Positions 25,205 through 33,843 of a DNA stretch of 64,000 nucleotides are shown here, one piece after another. The DNA is from JAFGGG01 sp964638895 (lineage in GTDB: Bacteria; Spirochaetota; Spirochaetia; SZUA-6; RPPD01). The notes beneath the pieces are model-generated. The model was given only the letters and a program-made list of their open reading frames with translations, did not search any database and was not told where the DNA came from. How positions within the stretch are numbered: the first letter of the stretch is position 1; each line of letters opens with the position of its first letter. The DNA is taken from the NCBI GenBank assembly GCA_964638895.1, contig CAZWYY010000011.1:7728-71727 (forward strand). The letters run 5' to 3'. A program made the translations under genes and the position numbers.

Positions 25205-26974
25205 ATGAACCATATCCGGAAAACCAAAATAATCTGCACCATGGGGCCGGCGGTGGAGAAGCCGGAGACCATGGCCGAGCTGCTCCGCGCCGGTATGAAC
25301 ATCGCGCGGCTTAACTTCGCTCACGGCGATCACGCCTACCACCTGAAGATGATCAAGACCCTGCGGCGGGTCTCGCAGCAGACCGGGATCCCGGTGGCCA
25401 TCCTCTCCGACGTAAAGGGCCCTGAGATCCGCACCGGGTATGTGGCGGACGACACCTCGGTGACACTGGTCAAGGGCCGTAACATCGTGGTCACCACGGA
25501 GGACGTGCCGTGCACGTCCGCACGGCTCTCCATCACGTATCATAACCTGCCCTCGGAGGTTACCCCCGGAAAGCACATCATGATCGCCGACGGTCTGGTG
25601 GACCTGGAGGTGGAAAAAGTAACGGGGAACGAGATGCACTGCGTGATCCGCAACGGCGGGACCATCGGCAGCCGCAAAAACGTGAACGTGGTGGGCGTAC
25701 GCACCTCCCTTCCCGTCATCACCGAAAAAGACATCAAAGACATCATGTGGAGCATTGAAAACCACGTGGACTTCATCGCCGCTTCGTTCATCCGACGTCC
25801 GGAAAACGTGAAGGAGATCCGCAGTATCATAGAAGTGGCCGATGCCGATATCAATATCATCGCCAAGATCGAGGACCGCGAGGGGCTCGACAATATCGAT
25901 GAGATCATCCGTGTCTCGGACGGAATCATGGTGGCCAGGGGAGACCTCGGGGTTCAGCTTCCGGCCCAGGAAATTCCGTTGGCGCAGAAACGCATCATCC
26001 ACAAGTGCAACGCGGCCAACAAACCCGTAATTACCGCCACCCAGATGCTGGACTCCATGATCAAGAATCCCATTCCCACCCGCGCCGAGGTCACGGATAT
26101 CGCCAATGCCATCTTTGACGGTACGGACGCGATCATGCTCTCCGGAGAAACCGCTACCGGGGCCTACCCGGTGAAGGCGGTGAGCATGATGCACAACATA
26201 GCCCTGGAAACCGAAGCCTCCGTGGAATACCGGGACAGGATGCGCCAGGCCTATTCCTTCGGCCGCCGCAAGCACATCGCGGATTCCATGGCCGGCGCCG
26301 CCTTCCTAACCGCGGACGACATCGACGCCCGGGCCATTCTCACCCCGACGCTTCACGGCAACACCCCAAAAATCGTAAGCCGTTTCCGGCCGGAGCAGTA
26401 TATTATTGCCGTGACCCCCTATGAACAGGTTCGGCGCCGCCTTTTATTGTACTGGGGCGTAGTGCCGGTGATCTCGGTTATGACCGCGGATTCGGATACC
26501 ATGGTGAAAAACGCCATAGACGCGGGAGCCGCGGCCGGGCTTATCCACTCCTTCGACAAGGTGGTGATCCTGGCCGGGATTCCCATCGACTCCCCCATCA
26601 TGCTTAATACGGTGCGCATCCATCTGCACTGCCGCGTACTGGCCAAAAGCCAGCGGGGATACGGCGGGCGGGTTTCGGGCCGCATTGTCAAGGTGTCGAG
26701 CCTGGAGGAGGCGGAGCGCCGCGTCCGTGGAGGGGAGATCCTGTTGACCAAGTATATCGACCGCGGCTTTTTCCCCGTGCTGGCCAAGATCGGCGGCTAT
26801 ATTCTGGAGGAGTTTTCCTCCATGAGTTTTCAGGAGATCGAAAAACACAATCCCCGCATTGTGGCGCTTGCCGGCACACGGGACGCGCTGAAACTCTTAA
26901 ACGACGACGACCTGGTTACCATAGACGGCGGGGAAAAACTGGTTTACGAGGGCGCGCCTGAGGATGCCCAATAA
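25205..26974 (+). CDS. pyk: Pyruvate kinase with C-terminal PEP-utiliser-like domain
   Basis: A 589-residue pyruvate kinase, which converts phosphoenolpyruvate and ADP to pyruvate and ATP. Family blocks seen: KTKIICTMGPA, ARLNFAHGDH, the catalytic-lysine segment NIIAKIEDREG, the MVARGDLGVQ metal-binding block, and ATQMLDSMI. After the allosteric domain, residues from about 480 (GRVSGRIVKVSSLEEAERRVRGGEILLTKY) form a swivelling PEP-utiliser-like domain as in Bacillus and Geobacillus enzymes, which accounts for the length above the usual 470-480. The usual His of a PEP-utiliser site is not evident. It is followed 17 bases on by a PTS IIA gene. Confidence 0.95.
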   Translation: MNHIRKTKIICTMGPAVEKPETMAELLRAGMNIARLNFAHGDHAYHLKMIKTLRRVSQQTGIPVAILSDVKGPEIRTGYVADDTSVTLVKGRNIVVTTEDVPCTSARLSITYHNLPSEVTPGKHIMIADGLVDLEVEKVTGNEMHCVIRNGGTIGSRKNVNVVGVRTSLPVITEKDIKDIMWSIENHVDFIAASFIRRPENVKEIRSIIEVADADINIIAKIEDREGLDNIDEIIRVSDGIMVARGDLGVQLPAQEIPLAQKRIIHKCNAANKPVITATQMLDSMIKNPIPTRAEVTDIANAIFDGTDAIMLSGETATGAYPVKAVSMMHNIALETEASVEYRDRMRQAYSFGRRKHIADSMAGAAFLTADDIDARAILTPTLHGNTPKIVSRFRPEQYIIAVTPYEQVRRRLLLYWGVVPVISVMTADSDTMVKNAIDAGAAAGLIHSFDKVVILAGIPIDSPIMLNTVRIHLHCRVLAKSQRGYGGRVSGRIVKVSSLEEAERRVRGGEILLTKYIDRGFFPVLAKIGGYILEEFSSMSFQEIEKHNPRIVALAGTRDALKLLNDDDLVTIDGGEKLVYEGAPEDAQ

Positions 26975-26991
26975 TATAAGCGGAGAACAAC

Positions 26992-27429
26992 ATGGAAATA
27001 AAGGATTATATAACGGACCAATCTGTTTTTCACATCGATAAACCGGACAAACTGGGGGTAATGGCCGAATTGGTGAAACACGCGCTTACCCTGGGCAAGG
27101 TATCGGATCCCGAGGATTTCCGGCAAGCGGTACTGGAACGTGAGGCCCTGGTAAGTACGGGTATCGGGCTGGGCGTGGCCATTCCCCACGCCAGGCTTAC
27201 CTGTATCAGTGATTTTTTTATCGTCGTGGGAATCCTGAAATCACCGGTGGACTGGGACGCGATCGATCACAAACCCGTGTCTATTGTGTTTCTCATCGGC
27301 GGGCCCGAGTACAGCCACGGGGCCTACCTGCAGCTCCTGGCCCGCATCATTACGGTGGTCAAAAATGACGGAAAACTTGATAAACTGATGAAGGCTGGTA
27401 CGGCCGGGGACCTGGCCGCCTTGTTTTAA
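26992..27429 (+). CDS. PTS EIIA (fructose/nitrogen-type) domain protein
   Basis: A 145-residue single-domain IIA protein of the fructose/mannitol family, to which PtsN also belongs. The active-site histidine is in GLGVAIPHARLT near residue 66. Such proteins accept phosphate from HPr or NPr. No transporter subunits are adjacent, so a regulatory (PtsN-like) role is more likely than sugar uptake. It follows pyruvate kinase by 17 bases, and both act at the PEP/pyruvate node, which suggests co-regulation. The start has GCGGAG 8 bases upstream. Confidence 0.85.
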   Translation: MEIKDYITDQSVFHIDKPDKLGVMAELVKHALTLGKVSDPEDFRQAVLEREALVSTGIGLGVAIPHARLTCISDFFIVVGILKSPVDWDAIDHKPVSIVFLIGGPEYSHGAYLQLLARIITVVKNDGKLDKLMKAGTAGDLAALF

Positions 27430-27496
27430 ATTTTCATAAAAATATTGACCGCCTTCGATTCACAGCGCTACTTTTATGTATCAAGGAGGTTTTAGT

Positions 27497-28285
27497 ATGA
27501 TAAAAAGTAAAAGACTTATCTTCGTGGCTTTATTGCTGCAAGCGGCCATGGTACTATCGGCGGACTTACTTTCCGCGCCGGCCGTAACCAATGTCAGCAT
27601 TGCGGGCCCCGGATATGCCACACTTAAGGCATACCTGGCGCTGCCGGCCGGCAAGGGACATTTCCCCGCCATACTCATGATTCATGAGTGGTAGTGGCTT
27701 ACCAACAACATCAAGCTGCTTGCCGACGCCCTGGCGGCCAAGGGCTATGTTGTCATTGCCGCCGATGCCTTTCGCGGCAAGATGGCCCGGACGGCGGATG
27801 AGGCGGCAAAGCTGGTACAGGGTACGCCGCCCAAACAGGTGGTCGGAGATCTGGACGCGGCTTTGGCCTATTTACAGAAAAGGCCCGAGGTTGACCCCAA
27901 GCGGGTCGCGGTTTTCGGCTTCTGCTTCGGCGGCACCCAGTCCATGTACATGGGCGCTAGAGACCCCTCGCTGGCCGCGGTTATCATCTTTTACGGACCC
28001 AGGCCCATCACCGACGCGGCACAACTGGGCACCATGAGAGAGGCGGCTCCTTTACTGGGCGTGTACGGGGCGGAAGACCCCAATATTCCCGTAGACAAGG
28101 TAAAGGCTTTTAAACAATTGTTGACGAGCACGGGTATACAATACACCATTACGGTTTTTCCCGGAATGGGTCATGCGTTTGTGAACGCCGGCAACTATAA
28201 CAGGGGCGGAGAACCACAAAAGCCCCGGGAGTAGATGCTTGAGTTTTTAAAAGATACAATAGGGAAGGCCGCCGGTATGATGTGA
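27497..28285 (+). pseudogene. Exported dienelactone hydrolase-like gene with two in-frame TAG codons
   Basis: A strong AAGGAGGT site precedes the ATG and a signal peptide (MIKSKRLIFVALLLQAAMVLS). The alpha/beta-hydrolase core follows: MIHEW, nucleophile Cys in FGFCFGGTQSM, acid in YGAEDPNIPVD and His in GMGHAFVN. The first TAG (27692-27694) falls where relatives have the second Trp of HEWWG. The second TAG (28232-28234) falls before a typical C-terminus, MLEFLKDTIGKAAG, which ends at TGA 28283-28285. Coding similarity continues in the same frame past both codons and all catalytic residues are intact. Most simply this is a recently inactivated gene; TAG read-through or pyrrolysine-like decoding would also explain it. 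TAG is used as a normal stop elsewhere in the window (4235, 42717, 60337). Confidence 0.75.
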
Positions 28286-28349
28286 ACCGGTATATAATAA
28301 TCCGCAGCCTGTTTACATGTAATTCGGATTTCTCAGCCGGACTTTAGAC

Positions 28350-28439
28350 ATAAAGAACCCGGGCCTCTCAAACAGAGAAGTGCCCGGGTCTAAATTAGAG
28401 CGCCGGATGGGCGTTATTGGTATGCAAACGCAACACCCA
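28350..28439 (-). ncRNA. Candidate small RNA of about 90 nt
   Basis: Between two convergent genes, a minus-strand consensus promoter (28445-28473) leads into about 90 bases that can form two hairpins. The first pairs GGGUGUU with AACGCCC around a 16-base loop. The second is a terminator hairpin ending in TTCTTT. A possible 13-codon GTG-started frame (ending PALstop) lies inside, without a Shine-Dalgarno site. No family is recognised. Alternatively the first part is the 3' relic of an outer-membrane protein gene, since one frame reads SLGVAFAYQ-stop just before the hairpin. Confidence 0.45.
28357..28389 (-). terminator. Intrinsic terminator between convergent genes
   Basis: ACCCGGGC (28357-28364) pairs with GCCCGGGT (28382-28389), extended inside by CTCT/GAGA; on the minus strand it is followed by TTCTTT. 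It can end the candidate small RNA and leftward transcription from the histidine kinase. On the plus strand there is no T-run. Confidence 0.65.
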
Positions 28440-28444
28440 AACTA

Positions 28445-28473
28445 AATATAATATAGTATTATCGAATTGTCAA
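28445..28473 (-). promoter_or_regulatory. Consensus sigma70 promoter of the candidate small RNA
   Basis: Minus strand TTGACA (28468-28473), exactly 17 bases, TATATT (28445-28450). No protein-coding gene in this orientation follows for more than 20 kb of unbroken distance to the left; the next features are on the opposite strand. Confidence 0.55.
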
Positions 28474-28506
28474 TAATTTTTATCGATTTTTCGGTTAAAA
28501 GTTATT

Positions 28507-30132
28507 TTAGTTTTGTTTAATCTTGAACAAGAGGGTAAAGGTTGTTCCTTTTCCCTCTTCACTGTGTACGGCTATTTCCCCGTGGTGTTTTTTTACTATT
28601 ATATCATAGACAATATGCAGCCCCAGGCCCGTACCCTCTCCGGGCTCTTTGGTGGTAAAAAAGGGCTCGAAAATCCTTGCCCGGATATCCCGGGGTATGC
28701 CGCAACCGTTATCCGTGATTTTGCAGGCTATATGTTTTTTTTCCAGATATGTGTTGATGCTGATCTTGCCCTGACCCTGCCCGAATTTTTTCTTTATCGC
28801 GTGTACGGCATTAATAAGAATATTAAGAAAAACCTGGTTGATCTCACTTACATTACAAAATATGCGCGGGATGTCCCGAGACAGGTTCAATTCGGTTTGC
28901 GCACAATATTTGATTTCATTTCTTATAATAAGCAGTACATTGCTTATTATAACATTCAGATCGGCGGATTCCCACTCGGCCGAGGGATTGACCCGAGCGA
29001 AATCCTTCAGGTTCTTAACGATCTCACTAATCTTGCGGATTCCGTCCTTGTTGTCTTTGAGTAATGAATCGATGTCCTTGCAGATATAATCAATCTTAAG
29101 TGACGTGAAGGCCTCGCTTATTTCCCGTTCATCTTTTGAGTCTTGGTATACGGCGATGATTTTTTTCAGGTTGGTGATATACATTTCGAATGTATCAAGG
29201 TTACTGTTGATGTACCCCAGGGGATTGTTGATTTCATGGGCGATACCCGCCGCCAACTGCCCGATTCCGGCCAGCTTTTCGGACTGAATTACCTGGGCAT
29301 TGGCCTCATCCAATTTTTTTTGAATTTCTTTTTTCTGTGAAACGTCACGGAAAAGAATGACAAATCCTAAAAGCCGGCCGTCCTTGTTTTTTATGGGAGC
29401 GCCGCTGTCCCCTATAGGAATCTTTACTCCTGCCTTTGTAAGAAGCAGGGTATGATTGGCCAGCCCGATGACAAAGCCCCTTTTTAAAATCCGCTCTACG
29501 GGATTTTTTATCAGCCGTCCCGTTTTTTCATTGAATATCTTGTATACGCTTGTTATATCCCGGTTTTTTGCCTCCTCAACATTCCAACCCGTGATTCTTT
29601 CGGCTTCATAATTCATGAATGTGATTTTCCGGTTGCGGTCCATGGTTATGATCCCGTCCCTGATACTGATGAGAACCACACGTACCCACTCATTTTCCTC
29701 CTCAAGTTTGTTCTCGGCGATCCGCCGTTTATATACTTCCTGCCGCAATGAGATTAAGAGACGCATTATTATATTGGTTATACTCCCGATGATGATACAT
29801 AATATATACAGGGAGTTATACGGAAGCACCTGGGACAGATTAAAACCGGGAAGAAAGAAAAAACGCATGATATCATCCATAATCAGAAAAAGCAGCGTGG
29901 TTAACACAACACCCCACATATGAAACAGAATGCCCGTAATCGCTATATGGATAATGCAGATGGAAAAAAACACGGGCTGCTTGGTAATGATAAACAGCAA
30001 AGCGATTAGTGAACCGAAAACCGCCAGATCGATACACCAGATGATGAGCTTTTTTCCGTTGCTTAATGTCGCCAGCCATATGAGGATATTTTTAGCTGGC
30101 ATCTCCGTCATGCGTGCGTTTCCATTTTTCAT
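28507..30132 (-). CDS. Membrane-bound PAS histidine kinase
   Basis: A 541-residue sensor kinase. Four membrane helices span about residues 28-125 (for example IIWCIDLAVFGSLIALLFII and LYILCIIIGSITNIIM). A PAS domain follows at 150-275 (DGIITMDRNRKITFMNYEAE to GFVILFRDVS), then an NtrB-like HisKA with the autophosphorylation His in GIAHEINNPLGYI, and an HATPase with NAVHAI, DNGCGIP and GTGLGLHIV. The H-box and ATPase match the group that pairs with separate response regulators. It lies 33 bases after the HDOD response-regulator gene on the same strand. Its PAS core resembles that of the kinase at 44.8-46.8 kb, suggesting related sensors. Confidence 0.94.
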   Translation of the reverse strand: MKNGNARMTEMPAKNILIWLATLSNGKKLIIWCIDLAVFGSLIALLFIITKQPVFFSICIIHIAITGILFHMWGVVLTTLLFLIMDDIMRFFFLPGFNLSQVLPYNSLYILCIIIGSITNIIMRLLISLRQEVYKRRIAENKLEEENEWVRVVLISIRDGIITMDRNRKITFMNYEAERITGWNVEEAKNRDITSVYKIFNEKTGRLIKNPVERILKRGFVIGLANHTLLLTKAGVKIPIGDSGAPIKNKDGRLLGFVILFRDVSQKKEIQKKLDEANAQVIQSEKLAGIGQLAAGIAHEINNPLGYINSNLDTFEMYITNLKKIIAVYQDSKDEREISEAFTSLKIDYICKDIDSLLKDNKDGIRKISEIVKNLKDFARVNPSAEWESADLNVIISNVLLIIRNEIKYCAQTELNLSRDIPRIFCNVSEINQVFLNILINAVHAIKKKFGQGQGKISINTYLEKKHIACKITDNGCGIPRDIRARIFEPFFTTKEPGEGTGLGLHIVYDIIVKKHHGEIAVHSEEGKGTTFTLLFKIKQN

Positions 30133-30165
30133 ATCATCCTCATTGAAACCACTTCCGGCATATTT

Positions 30166-31416
30166 TTAAAAAATACCGTCCGCGGCCAACTCCCGTTCAA
30201 TGTTTATCCTGTCCCCGGTTATTGAGGCGGCCGCCTTTTCCAAAAAGGACGTGGTAATGCCGCCGCAATGAAACGACCGTAAATCCGCCGCCGCTCCGGC
30301 GGATGAAGCGCCTATGGCCGTAATCAGCCGGTCCGTATACTCAAGCACCACGCACAGCTTCCCGGTCTCATTTCCCGCAGCCGGCCGTGTATGGTGAGCC
30401 CCGATGAGATCAAGATACTCATACGGCAGGTTCCATAGATCCAGGAAATACATGCCGAGAAGGCAGTGGGAGGTATCCGCGAAACCCAGTTTGCTTTCAT
30501 GTTCGAAATAGCTTTTAAGAGGATCCTCCCGCCTGCGCGCCTCAATTTCATGATACTGCCCGGGGAGGTAGAGCAGCGAGATAATCCTGCCCACGTCATG
30601 GATGATTCCCAGGGAAGGGAAATATTTCTCCGTTATGTCTCCGAACTGCGCCTTATAAAAAAATGGAACATATATTCCCATAAGGGCCGAGTGTATAAAG
30701 ATATCCCGTAAAAGACCCAGATCTTCTTTATTTAATGGACGCCCGTCACCGCCCTGGACCGTAACATCCATATCCTTAAAACAGGCGAAATCCAGCAGAT
30801 CAAGTGCCTCCTTTACCGAGGCTATCCGTTTTTCGCCGAAAAACGCCGAGTTGGCAATCTGTAATATCTTTACGGCAAATGCCGGGTCTTTTTCCACCAC
30901 ACTCAAAACCCTCCTGCCTGACGCCCCTTCCTGTACGGTCTCAAGAAATCTTTTATGCCTGGCTGGAAAGGTGGGAAGTTGGGAAATACTGTTCAGCATG
31001 CAAAACAATTCGGGCCCGGTTGCCTGTCTTTTTATCCGCATAATACGCTCGACCTTATGCTGTAGGGTTTTTTTGTCCCAAGGTTTGGTAAAAAAGGTCG
31101 AGGCCCAGCCGTTCGTCAGCGACCTCATCAATATGTTTCTGTCAAGAAAACCGCTGAACACAAGGCGCACAACCTCGGGATATTCCTTTTTTACCTGCCG
31201 CAGCAACTGCATGCCGTCGGTTTTGGGCATCCTGAAATCCGTAAGGATTATATCGATCTTCCGCCCGGCGAGAACATCCAAAGCCTCGTCGGCGGTTCCG
31301 GCCGTATAAACACTGAAATCATTAAACGCAAACTCACGCACTAGGGCATCCAGGATGCTTTTCTCGTCATCCACAACCAGGATACTTCCGGCGTTATTGT
31401 TCTCCCTGTCACCCAT
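30166..31416 (-). CDS. Response regulator with HDOD output domain
   Basis: A 416-residue protein. The receiver domain comes first (SILVVDDEKS, phosphoacceptor Asp in IILTDFRMPKTDG, Lys in FTKPWDKKTL), then an HDOD domain (about 140-340) with LPTFPARHKRFLETVQ, VLQIANSAFFGEKRIASVKEALDLL and HDVGRIISLL. HDOD is a degenerate HD fold, usually non-enzymatic, used in signalling platforms. The start was placed at the ATG at 31416, which shares one base with the upstream kinase's stop and has an excellent GAGGAGGT site inside that gene. It lies between two histidine kinase genes, both on the same strand, so it is the probable partner of one or both. Confidence 0.92.
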   Translation of the reverse strand: MGDRENNNAGSILVVDDEKSILDALVREFAFNDFSVYTAGTADEALDVLAGRKIDIILTDFRMPKTDGMQLLRQVKKEYPEVVRLVFSGFLDRNILMRSLTNGWASTFFTKPWDKKTLQHKVERIMRIKRQATGPELFCMLNSISQLPTFPARHKRFLETVQEGASGRRVLSVVEKDPAFAVKILQIANSAFFGEKRIASVKEALDLLDFACFKDMDVTVQGGDGRPLNKEDLGLLRDIFIHSALMGIYVPFFYKAQFGDITEKYFPSLGIIHDVGRIISLLYLPGQYHEIEARRREDPLKSYFEHESKLGFADTSHCLLGMYFLDLWNLPYEYLDLIGAHHTRPAAGNETGKLCVVLEYTDRLITAIGASSAGAAADLRSFHCGGITTSFLEKAAASITGDRINIERELAADGIF

Positions 31417-32711
31417 CAACTTACCTCCTCTTCCAGGTGAAATACCACCGGAAGTTTTATGGTAAATACCGCACCCCCGCCCTCACGGCTTTGAACGCCG
31501 AACTCACCCTGATGCTTGGTGATGATGTCATACGAAATATTCAACCCCAGCCCCGTGCCCTCCCCGATTTCCTTGGTTGTAAAAAAGGGATCGAATATCT
31601 TATCGATATTCTCATCAGGTATGCCGGGACCGTCGTCCGCAATGGCGCAAAGAATGAAGTTGCCCTCCGCTTTGGTGGAGATGTTGATCTTCCCGGGCGA
31701 TTTTCTTTTTTGGGACCTTATGGCCTGGGCGGCGTTAAGAATGATATTCAGCAGCACCTGGTTGATCTCGCCGCCGAAGCATTCTATCTCGGGCAGGGGA
31801 GACAGGTTTTTTTCCACTTTGGCCGTATACTTAAGCTCATTATTCAGAATTTGCAGGGTATCGTTAATGCCCTTGTTCAGGTCATACCTGCCCCTTTTCT
31901 GAACCTTATCTATATAAGAAAAATTCTTAAGACCGTTAACAATAGACGAAATCCTTTCAAAACCCTCGTTCATATCATTGTAAAGCTCGTTGAAATCCTG
32001 CAAGATAACGTCGATCTTGAACCTGTCCTTAAGCTTATCGAGCACGCCGGTTTGGTTACGGCCTGTGTCCGCAGCCGTCTCCCGGGCCAAGAGCTCCAGT
32101 TGCTCCAGATACCCCCGAATATTGCGCATGTATTGTTTAAGGCTCCCGCAGGAGCTTTTAATGAAACCCAGAGGGTTGTTTATTTCATGGGCCACGCCGG
32201 CGGCGAGCTGGCCGATAGCGGCAAGCTTGTCCTGCCGCATAATCTTTAATTGCGCTTCCTCAAGCCTTTTATTGGTCATAAGCAGTTCCGTATTTTTTTT
32301 CATCAACAACATCTCATTACGCACCCGCTCCGTAATATCCCTGATTATTCCCGTGCATTCTACGGGATTGCCCGCCTCATCCCTTATTAATCGGGATGTT
32401 TCCTGGCCTATCAGCCTGGTGCCGTCCTTTTTTTTAAGGATTATCTCAAAATCCTTTATATGGCCCTGCTTATTCATGATCTGGTTATAATAGTCACGGT
32501 CGGACGGGTTGTAGTACAAATCAACCAAAGGAACACCCGCAAGCTCCGGCGGTGAGGAGTATCCCAGTAATTTCGCGCCGAAAGAATTGATGCTTACAAT
32601 CCTGCTGTCCGGACGGCAGACATAGACAAGCTCCATGGTGCCCTCAAACAGCGATTCATACCTGTTTTCCAGTTCTTTATACTTGGCAAGAATGTTCTGT
32701 TTTTCGGTCAT
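31416..32711 (-). CDS. Soluble PAS histidine kinase
   Basis: A 431-residue cytosolic kinase. A short coiled coil (MTEKQNILAKYKELENRYESLF) leads into PAS (VSINSFGAKLLGYSSPPELA to GIIRDITERVRNE), then HisKA with the phospho-His in GVAHEINNPLGFIKSS, then HATPase with NAAQAI, DDGPGIP and GTGLGLNISYD. The start at 32711 was chosen because a near-perfect promoter has its -10 box at 32728-32733, so earlier in-frame ATGs (32756, 32729) would not be transcribed. It overlaps the HDOD response-regulator gene by one base, which indicates coupling. Confidence 0.92.
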   Translation of the reverse strand: MTEKQNILAKYKELENRYESLFEGTMELVYVCRPDSRIVSINSFGAKLLGYSSPPELAGVPLVDLYYNPSDRDYYNQIMNKQGHIKDFEIILKKKDGTRLIGQETSRLIRDEAGNPVECTGIIRDITERVRNEMLLMKKNTELLMTNKRLEEAQLKIMRQDKLAAIGQLAAGVAHEINNPLGFIKSSCGSLKQYMRNIRGYLEQLELLARETAADTGRNQTGVLDKLKDRFKIDVILQDFNELYNDMNEGFERISSIVNGLKNFSYIDKVQKRGRYDLNKGINDTLQILNNELKYTAKVEKNLSPLPEIECFGGEINQVLLNIILNAAQAIRSQKRKSPGKINISTKAEGNFILCAIADDGPGIPDENIDKIFDPFFTTKEIGEGTGLGLNISYDIITKHQGEFGVQSREGGGAVFTIKLPVVFHLEEEVS

Positions 32712-32727
32712 TTTATCATCACTTACC

Positions 32728-32756
32728 ATTATAGGAAGCCGCAGAACAATAATCAA
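32728..32756 (-). promoter_or_regulatory. Promoter of the PAS kinase-HDOD operon
   Basis: Minus strand TTGATT (32751-32756), 17 bases, TATAAT (32728-32733). The predicted start near 32721 leaves a leader of about 10 bases before the ATG at 32711. Confidence 0.65.
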
Positions 32757-32761
32757 ATTAA

Positions 32762-32789
32762 TTGTATCTCACCAAAAAATACATATACT
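32762..32789 (+). promoter_or_regulatory. Putative promoter of the HD-GYP regulator
   Basis: TTGTAT (32762-32767), 16 bases, TATACT (32784-32789), back to back with the leftward kinase promoter. AAGG at 32797-32800 may serve as ribosome site. Confidence 0.4.
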
Positions 32790-32811
32790 TTAAGATAAGG
32801 ATGGGTTCATA

Positions 32812-33843
32812 ATGAAAAAGCCGGTTATTTTGTGTGTGGACGATGAGGAGAATATTCTCAAATCGGTCAAACGCCTGTTTATAGACGAGGATTATACCAT
32901 ATTGACCACGACAAGAGGCGAGGAGGCCCTTGATATTATAAAAAACCAAAAGGTCGACGTGCTTATTACCGACCAGCAGATGCCGGGTATAAAGGGTATT
33001 GATATCCTTAAGCGGGCCAGGGAAACCTCACCCGGAACCGTCAGGATAATGATCACGGGGTATTCCGATATCGGAGTCACAATCTCGGCAATCAACGAGG
33101 GAGAAGTCCATCGTTACATCGCCAAACCGTGGGATAATGACCGGTTCAAACAGGTTGTCAAAGACGCCCTGCTGAAAAACGAGGCGGACAGAAACGGACA
33201 CCATGCCGAGCGGCGGATCAAACAGGAGTTAGCTGATCTTACCGAAGCGCTGCGCGCGGCAAGCCTGCACACGGTACGGGCGCTGTCCAATGCAATTGAG
33301 CTGAAGGACAAATATACAAGGGGGCACTGCGACAGGGTTCTGGAATACGCGCTCTTGATTGCGGGTAAGCTTGATCTCCCGTCGAAACAAGTGACGAACA
33401 TCCGTTACGCCGCCCTGTTGCACGACATCGGCAAGATCGGTGTTCCGGCCAAAATCTTGAACAAGCCCGGGCCCCTGAATGAGGCTGAATGGAAGCTGAT
33501 AAAGCAACATCCGCAGTACGGCGCAAAGGTAACCCTTGAGATCGATTTTCTCAGGGATACCTCACGCATCATACTGGAACACCACGAAAAAATCGACGGC
33601 TCCGGTTATCCCTACGGGAAAAAAGGCAACGATCTCCTGCTGGAAAGTAAAATTATCACCATAGCCGACGTATTCGATGCCTTAACCTCGGACAGGGCCT
33701 ACCGCAAGGCCCGTTCATATAAGGAGGCATTGGAAATAATCGAGGAAGCCAGGGGCCGGCATTTTGATGAAAGACTTGTGGATATCTTTATCAGGGAACT
33801 GGCGGGGCAGACGCCTACCCCTTTGCCACAGCCCCGTCCTTAG
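32812..33843 (+). CDS. Response regulator with HD-GYP cyclic-di-GMP phosphodiesterase domain
   Basis: A 343-residue RpfG-type protein. The receiver comes first (ILCVDDEENIL, Asp in VLITDQQMPGIKG, Lys in IAKPWDN), then a short coiled linker, then HD-GYP from about 155. Its motifs are complete: HDIGKIGVPAKIL, LEHHEKIDGSGYPYGKKG (the GYP motif intact) and IADVFDALTSDRAYR. It should hydrolyse cyclic di-GMP. It is divergent from the PAS kinase/HDOD operon and its last 29 bases overlap the tail of the STAS gene on the other strand. One of the adjacent orphan kinases is the likely phosphate donor. Confidence 0.95.
   Translation: MKKPVILCVDDEENILKSVKRLFIDEDYTILTTTRGEEALDIIKNQKVDVLITDQQMPGIKGIDILKRARETSPGTVRIMITGYSDIGVTISAINEGEVHRYIAKPWDNDRFKQVVKDALLKNEADRNGHHAERRIKQELADLTEALRAASLHTVRALSNAIELKDKYTRGHCDRVLEYALLIAGKLDLPSKQVTNIRYAALLHDIGKIGVPAKILNKPGPLNEAEWKLIKQHPQYGAKVTLEIDFLRDTSRIILEHHEKIDGSGYPYGKKGNDLLLESKIITIADVFDALTSDRAYRKARSYKEALEIIEEARGRHFDERLVDIFIRELAGQTPTPLPQPRP

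Noticed and set aside
24452..26275. 607-codon minus-strand open frame opposite hlyD and pyk
   Set aside because: It spans two well-supported plus-strand genes and their gap, with biased composition and no domain; shadow of high-GC codons.
28381..28440. 13-codon GTG leader peptide in the small RNA candidate as an amino-acid attenuator
   Set aside because: No run of a regulatory codon, no ribosome site, and no downstream biosynthetic gene on that strand.
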